Positions 59,285 through 64,000 of a DNA stretch of 64,000 bases are shown one piece after another. Made by a program: the position numbers and the translations under genes. Every line of letters starts with the position of its first letter. Within the stretch, counting starts at the first letter, position 1. Under the pieces are notes generated by a model. That model did no database searches. It was not told the origin of the DNA and was given only the letters and a program-made list of their open reading frames with translations. The DNA comes from Bacillota bacterium (lineage in GTDB: Bacteria; Bacillota; Bacilli; Paenibacillales; Paenibacillaceae), in assembly GCA_023391635.1 (NCBI GenBank), contig JAEWAQ010000052.1:212125-276124 (forward strand), given 5' to 3'.

Positions 59285-62185
59285 ATGCCAACCGATCAGG
59301 AACAACGACGTCTGCCTTGGGCGCAATTTTACGGGCCCAACCTTGGATACTTGCAGGAGCAATACGAGAATTGGCGGGAAAACCCGGATTCGGTCGCTGA
59401 AACCTATCGGGAAATGTTTGCCCGGTGGGGCGCGCCGGAAACCGCCGACTCATCCGTGCCGGAGAAGACCGTCCGCGAATCGGGCGGTTCTGCGATCGAC
59501 AGGAATGACGCCAGCCTCGTGCAGAAAGCGATCATGGCCGGCAAGCTTGTACTGGGGATCCGGGATTACGGACACCTGGCGGCGGACATTAATCCGCTGG
59601 GTATCGGCCCCGTACCCAAGGCCCGTCTGCTTGACCCGGAAGCCTACGATTTGACGCTTGAGGACCTGACGGCTATTCCCGCTTCCTGGGTATGGAGAGA
59701 CGCACCCTATCCGCTCAAGGACGGCCGGGAAGCGATTCGAAAACTGGTTGAAGTGTACACCGGGACCATCGCCTACGATTTCAATCACGTTCATGACGAA
59801 CAAGAGCGGGTCTGGCTGAATCGGCAAGCCGAAATCGAGATCCCTGCCGCCAAGCTCAGCACGGAAGAGAGAATTGCGCTGCTGAGCCGGATCGTGCAGG
59901 CGGAGCAATTTGAGGATTTTCTGCAAAAAACCTTCGTCGGTCAAAAGCGGTTCTCGGCGGAAGGCGTCGATGTGCTTGTGGCCATGTCGGAAGAAATCGT
60001 GCATGAATTGATGAACGACGGCGCCCGCCATATTCTGATGGGCATGGCGCACCGCGGCCGTTTGAATGTTCTGGCCCATGTGTTGGGAAAACCCTACAGC
60101 GCGATTTTTTCAGAGTTTCATCATTCGCCCAATAAAAATATGATTCCTTCCGAGGGTTCCATCGGCATCAATTACGGCTGGACCGGCGACGTCAAATATC
60201 ACCTCGGTGCGAATCGCTTCATCCATACCGGCGAGACGGCGGACACCCGCTTGACGCTTGCGAACAATCCGAGCCATCTGGAATTCGTCAACCCGGTGGT
60301 CGAAGGGTTCACGCGAGCCGCTCAGGACGACAGAGGCAAGCCGGGAGCGCCGATTCAGAACAAGGATGCGGCAGCCGCGGTCGTCATGCACGGGGACGCG
60401 GCTTTTCCCGGGGAAGGGGTCGTGTCTGAAACGCTCAATCTCAACAACCTGTCCGGCTACTCGAACGGCGGAACGATCCATATTATCGTGAATAACCGGA
60501 TCGGCTTTACTACAAGCAATACCGACGCGAGATCCACGCGCTACGCCAGCGACTTGGCCAAAGGCTTCGAGATCCCGATCGTCCATGTCAACGCGGACGA
60601 TCCGGAAGCCTGCATAGTCGCTGCGCGCCTTGCCGCCGGCTACCGCAAGCGGTTCAACAAGGATTTCCTGATCGATTTGATCGGCTATCGGCGCTACGGG
60701 CACAACGAAGCAGACGATCCCGAGACAACCCAACCGTTAATGTACCACAAGATCAAGGCGCATCCGACAGTGGCGACGATATATGCCGATCGGCTGATTC
60801 GCGAAGGCTTGCTGACGGAGCAGGATGTACAGGCCATTAAACAAGAGAAGCTGGCAAAATTAAAAGAAGCCTACGATGAAGTGAAGCTGCAAGAACGGGC
60901 TGACGCAGAACGCCGGACGACACCGGCGGGAGCTGCGCCGCCGCTCGAGCGCCCGATCGAGACAGCCGTGGCGATCGAATCGCTGCAGGCCATGAGCCGG
61001 CACTTGCTCGAACGTCCCGAGGGATTTCAGATGAATCCCAAGCTCCAGCGAATATTGGAGCGAAGAGCCTCCTCCTACGACGAGGGCGAGAAGATCGACT
61101 GGGGACATGCCGAGGCACTAGCTTTTGCGAGCATACTGGCAGACGGACGTCCGATCCGGTTGAGCGGGCAGGACGTGCAGCGCGCAACGTTCGCCCACCG
61201 CAATCTCGTACTGCACGATTATGAAACCGGAAAGTCATTCTGCCCGCTTCATACGCTGCCGGAAGCAAGAGCCTCCTTCGCCATCCATAACAGTCCGTTG
61301 TCCGAGGCCGCCGTGCTTGGCTTCGAATATGGCTATAATGTGTACGCGCCCGAGACGATGGTGATCTGGGAAGCACAGTACGGGGACTTCGCCAATGCCG
61401 CGCAGGTGCTGATCGACCAGTTTATCTCGGCCGGATACTCCAAGTGGAAGCAGCGTTCGGGCCTGACCATGCTGCTTCCGCATGGCTACGAAGGCCAAGG
61501 GCCGGAGCATTCCAGCGCGAGACTGGAGCGATTCCTGCTTCTGTCGGCGGAGAAAAATTGGGTCGTCGCCTCGCTCACCAGCGCGGCGCAATATTTTCAT
61601 CTGCTGCGGCGGCAGGCCGCTCTGTGCGGAACGGCAGCCGCGCGCCCGCTCGTGCTGATGGCGCCCAAGAGCCTGATCCGCAACCCGCGCGTGGCATCTC
61701 CGGCAACGCAGCTCAGCGAAGGGCGATTTCTCCAGGTAATCGAGCAAGAGGGCTTGGGGGAACAACCGGATCAGGTGGAACGGCTCGTGCTGTGCAGCGG
61801 CAAAGTCGCGATCGACTTGGCGGAGAGTATCGAGAAGCACGAGCGAAGCGATTGGAACTGGCTGCACATCGCACGGATCGAACAACTGTATCCGTTGCCG
61901 GAGAAGGAGGTTCAGTCGATCATCGGCCGGTTCCCGAAATTGCGCGAGATCTGCTGGGTGCAGGAAGAACCGCAAAACATGGGTGCGTGGCGCTACGTAT
62001 CGCCATATCTCAGGCGGCTGGCTCCGATGCCCGTCATGGTCCGCTATATTGGCAGGCCCGAGCATGCCAGTCCGGCAAGCGGCTTCCAGCAAGTGCATGT
62101 TTTCGAGCAGCAGACGATTCTGTCCACGGCACTGACGCCGCCGGCGCGAATCGAACAGACACAGGGAGGGAACAACCATGCATGA
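59285..62185 (+). CDS. odhA: 2-oxoglutarate dehydrogenase E1 component
   Basis: E1 of the 2-oxoglutarate dehydrogenase complex of the citric acid cycle; it decarboxylates 2-oxoglutarate with thiamine diphosphate and passes the succinyl group to E2. The 966-residue length is normal. Motifs include LMGMAHRGRLNVLAHVLGKP, GDVKYHLG, the cofactor region MHGDAAFPGEGVVSETLNL with IVNNRIGFTT, and RYGHNEADDPETTQPLMY. Start ATG 59285 follows AGAGGGGAG. It overlaps odhB by 8 bp. The E3 gene is not in this operon. Confidence 0.97.
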   Translation: MPTDQEQRRLPWAQFYGPNLGYLQEQYENWRENPDSVAETYREMFARWGAPETADSSVPEKTVRESGGSAIDRNDASLVQKAIMAGKLVLGIRDYGHLAADINPLGIGPVPKARLLDPEAYDLTLEDLTAIPASWVWRDAPYPLKDGREAIRKLVEVYTGTIAYDFNHVHDEQERVWLNRQAEIEIPAAKLSTEERIALLSRIVQAEQFEDFLQKTFVGQKRFSAEGVDVLVAMSEEIVHELMNDGARHILMGMAHRGRLNVLAHVLGKPYSAIFSEFHHSPNKNMIPSEGSIGINYGWTGDVKYHLGANRFIHTGETADTRLTLANNPSHLEFVNPVVEGFTRAAQDDRGKPGAPIQNKDAAAAVVMHGDAAFPGEGVVSETLNLNNLSGYSNGGTIHIIVNNRIGFTTSNTDARSTRYASDLAKGFEIPIVHVNADDPEACIVAARLAAGYRKRFNKDFLIDLIGYRRYGHNEADDPETTQPLMYHKIKAHPTVATIYADRLIREGLLTEQDVQAIKQEKLAKLKEAYDEVKLQERADAERRTTPAGAAPPLERPIETAVAIESLQAMSRHLLERPEGFQMNPKLQRILERRASSYDEGEKIDWGHAEALAFASILADGRPIRLSGQDVQRATFAHRNLVLHDYETGKSFCPLHTLPEARASFAIHNSPLSEAAVLGFEYGYNVYAPETMVIWEAQYGDFANAAQVLIDQFISAGYSKWKQRSGLTMLLPHGYEGQGPEHSSARLERFLLLSAEKNWVVASLTSAAQYFHLLRRQAALCGTAAARPLVLMAPKSLIRNPRVASPATQLSEGRFLQVIEQEGLGEQPDQVERLVLCSGKVAIDLAESIEKHERSDWNWLHIARIEQLYPLPEKEVQSIIGRFPKLREICWVQEEPQNMGAWRYVSPYLRRLAPMPVMVRYIGRPEHASPASGFQQVHVFEQQTILSTALTPPARIEQTQGGNNHA

Positions 62186-63536
62186 TATCGTCGTACCGGC
62201 TATGGGGGAGTCGATAACGGAAGGTACCGTCTCCAGGTGGGCCGTCAACATCGGTGATTCCGTTAAAGAAGGCGACTTGCTGCTCGAACTGGAGACGGAC
62301 AAAGTCAATTTGGAAATCAGCGCCGAACAAGACGGGGTGCTGGCCGAGATCACGCATCCGGAAGGCGACACGGTGCAAATCGGCGAAGTCGTCGGACGGC
62401 TTGACTCTACCGAGGGGGTTGACGCGGGGGGCACCGGTACGAGTGCAGGAGATGCCGGTGCAGGCTCAGGAGGCGCGGCAGCGGATGAAGGGGAAGCCGC
62501 CGCGGTACCTGCCGGACAGCACAACACCGAAGCGCCCATACAACCACAGTCCGATTCGGCGGCAGCCGCCAGCGTCGCCGCATCGCCCGCTGCCCGCAAG
62601 CTTGCGCGGGAGATGGGCATCGACTTGAATCGCGCATCAGGCCGCGACCCGCTCGGCCGCATCTATCCGGCCGACGTCCGCACCGCCGAATCGCTGCCTG
62701 AAGCGCCGGATGCCCGCACGGTCGAATCGCAGTCTGCATCCCCCGTAACGCGCCAGCCTGCGCCGGCTTCGGCCGGGTCCGCTCCAGTGCCTGCCGGAAT
62801 GGCGCAGCAACAAGCGCAAGTGTCCGCGCCTGGCAAGCCGGAGAATCGCGAACGCATGTCCCGCCGCCGCGCCACGATCGCGAAGCGGCTTGTCGCCGCA
62901 CAGCACAACGCCGCCATGCTGACTACCTTCAACGAGGTGGATATGACGGCGATCATGGACTTACGCAAGCGGCGCAAGCAATCGTTCCTGGAGAAGCACG
63001 AAGTCGGACTCGGCTTCATGTCGTTCTTCACCAAGGCGGTAGTCGGCGCTCTGAAGGCGTTCCCTCTGCTGAATGCGGAGATTGACGGCGAAGATATCAT
63101 TACCAAGCAATATTACGACATCGGCATCGCCGTGGCGGCGAAGGAAGGTCTCGTCGTGCCCGTCGTGCGCGATGCCGATCGCCTCAGCTTCGCCGAGATC
63201 GAGCGCACGATTGCGGAACTTGCGGCCAAAGCCCGCGGTAACAAGCTCGACATCTCCGACTTGCAAGGCGGCACCTTTACGATTACGAACGGCGGCGTAT
63301 TCGGCTCCCTGCTCTCGACGCCAATCCTGAACGCGCCTCAAGTCGGCATCCTCGGCATGCACAAGATCCAGACCCGTCCGGTTGCGATCAGCCAAGAGGA
63401 GATGGCCAACCGCCCGATGATGTACATCGCATTGTCCTACGATCATCGCATCGTAGACGGGGCGGAAGCGGTGAAATTCCTCGTCGCGATCAAGGAGATG
63501 CTCGAAGACCCGGAGACGCTGCTGCTCGAAGGATGA
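62178..63536 (+). CDS. odhB: Dihydrolipoyllysine-residue succinyltransferase (E2)
   Basis: E2 of the same complex, 452 residues. An N-terminal lipoyl domain with the modified Lys in ELETDKVNLEIS (about 42), an Ala/Gly/Pro-rich linker, a peripheral subunit-binding domain (SPAARKLAREMGIDLNRASG, about 134-165), a second flexible linker and the catalytic domain ending with the active-site motif SYDHRIVDGAEA. Its ATG overlaps the odhA stop region by 8 bp, so the two are translationally coupled. Confidence 0.97.
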   Translation: MHDIVVPAMGESITEGTVSRWAVNIGDSVKEGDLLLELETDKVNLEISAEQDGVLAEITHPEGDTVQIGEVVGRLDSTEGVDAGGTGTSAGDAGAGSGGAAADEGEAAAVPAGQHNTEAPIQPQSDSAAAASVAASPAARKLAREMGIDLNRASGRDPLGRIYPADVRTAESLPEAPDARTVESQSASPVTRQPAPASAGSAPVPAGMAQQQAQVSAPGKPENRERMSRRRATIAKRLVAAQHNAAMLTTFNEVDMTAIMDLRKRRKQSFLEKHEVGLGFMSFFTKAVVGALKAFPLLNAEIDGEDIITKQYYDIGIAVAAKEGLVVPVVRDADRLSFAEIERTIAELAAKARGNKLDISDLQGGTFTITNGGVFGSLLSTPILNAPQVGILGMHKIQTRPVAISQEEMANRPMMYIALSYDHRIVDGAEAVKFLVAIKEMLEDPETLLLEG

Positions 63537-63612
63537 CTTGATAGGAGAACGTTCGCGACTAGGCGGCAATCCGTGTCTCCAAGACACCGTATCGAAGATT
63601 CAGCCGAACGCT

Positions 63613-63653
63613 AAATGCCCGCAAGAGGGTCTTTCCCCCGCTTGCGGGCATTT
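63613..63653. terminator. Bidirectional terminator after odhB
   Basis: AAATGCCCGCAAG (63613-63625) pairs perfectly with CTTGCGGGCATTT (63641-63653) over a 15-base loop. It lies 76 bp past odhB and 21 bp past the converging membrane protein gene. Confidence 0.85.
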
Positions 63654-63674
63654 CTATCATGAAGTCTCTCGCCG

Positions 63675-64000
63675 TTACAGCGTCTTCCTCCGCCAGCCTA
63701 CGAGCAGGACGGCCCCGCCCAGAATGAGCAGAATCGCCAAGATCGGCTGCGAGGAGAACTTTCCGATGATTGCGCCGATCGAGAACACCACGAAGAACAG
63801 CGCCGACAATACCGATAAGATGTTGATCGGGATCAACAGCCACTTGTTCCGATTTCCGAAGAAGTAGAACTCGAACAGCCCGACCGCTACGGCGAATATG
63901 AACCCCGGCCACATATACCCCCAACCGTCCGTCACCATCGAGATTTGGCATACGACCCCCGCCGTGATCAGAATGCCGCCGGGTATGAGCAGCCCCGAGC
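63675..64000 (-). CDS. Small membrane protein, LiaI/DUF5668-like (5' end beyond the window)
   Basis: The reading frame stays open to the window edge, so the start is not seen; the ATG at 63938 is probably internal because the hydrophobic pattern continues upstream (GGILITAGVVCQ). About 108 residues are visible, with four hydrophobic segments and the short charged end GWRRKTL. The pattern WPGFIFAVAVGLFEFYFFG resembles the small LiaI/DUF5668-type membrane proteins, often tied to envelope stress. That is a weak family guess. Confidence 0.65.
   Translation of the reverse strand, partial: SGLLIPGGILITAGVVCQISMVTDGWGYMWPGFIFAVAVGLFEFYFFGNRNKWLLIPINILSVLSALFFVVFSIGAIIGKFSSQPILAILLILGGAVLLVGWRRKTL

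Noticed and set aside
61235..62662. A 475-codon open frame antisense to odhA and odhB
   Set aside because: odhAB are unmistakable on the plus strand. The antisense product is low-complexity (Ser/Pro/Ala) and crosses the odhA/odhB border.

Overview
The window looks like the chromosome of a GC-rich Paenibacillaceae (Paenibacillus or Cohnella type). The evidence is: strong AGGAGG-type ribosome binding sites with frequent GTG and TTG starts; LplB/LplC-type sugar importers paired with YesM/YesN two-component systems; lipoproteins with Gram-positive style signal peptides; SLH-domain and bactofilin proteins; and an odhAB operon. No tRNA, rRNA, CRISPR array, prophage or insertion sequence was seen. 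GC content and codon bias were judged by eye, not computed.

Layout. (1) 1-7070, minus: an importer operon with an oversized membrane-anchored solute-binding protein carrying sugar-binding-like modules, two permeases, a secreted NHL/TPR protein, a Yip1-family membrane protein and the start of another exported protein. (2) 7071-7839: a gene-free, hairpin-rich gap with LacI-type operators. (3) 7840-14397, minus: a LacI-family regulator in one overlapping operon with a MacAB-like exporter (two ATPases, adaptor lipoprotein, large FtsX-type permease). (4) 14718-17539, plus: RpiR regulator, nagB and nagA for amino sugar use. (5) 17712-31241, minus: a polysaccharide-use locus made of YesN/YesM regulators, binding lipoprotein, LplB/LplC permeases, a PL5-like lyase, a GH42 beta-galactosidase and a large secreted GH5-like modular glycosidase. 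(6) 31620-35230, plus: a manganese/zinc ABC importer. (7) 35320-36414, minus: a ParM-like actin. (8) 36562-43983, minus: a second YesMN plus LplBC importer locus with a phosphoesterase. (9) 44209-46600, plus: M23 peptidase, bactofilin and a degenerate J-like membrane protein. (10) 46675-52222, minus: DUF1294, an SLH/Ig-like surface protein, coiled-coil protein, phosphoesterase, hemolysin III and a FliD-like orphan. (11) 52448-55942, plus: His-rich lipoprotein, histidine kinase and a receiver/HD-GYP protein. (12) 55943-56695: a gene-free block of three different repeat types. (13) 56696-58795, minus: a DUF559-like nuclease with winged helix behind a leader terminator, and an LplT-like transporter. 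(14) 59285-63536, plus: odhAB. A partial membrane protein gene closes the window.

Functionally, most of the window serves capture and breakdown of complex carbohydrates. Three separate sugar importers, two with their own extracytoplasmic sensor and AraC-type regulator, feed surface and cytoplasmic glycosidases, and nagAB handles amino sugars. The least explained parts are the accessory proteins of the first importer operon, the lipoprotein/kinase/HD-GYP module, the nuclease gene with its leader terminator, and several structured or repeated non-coding stretches.
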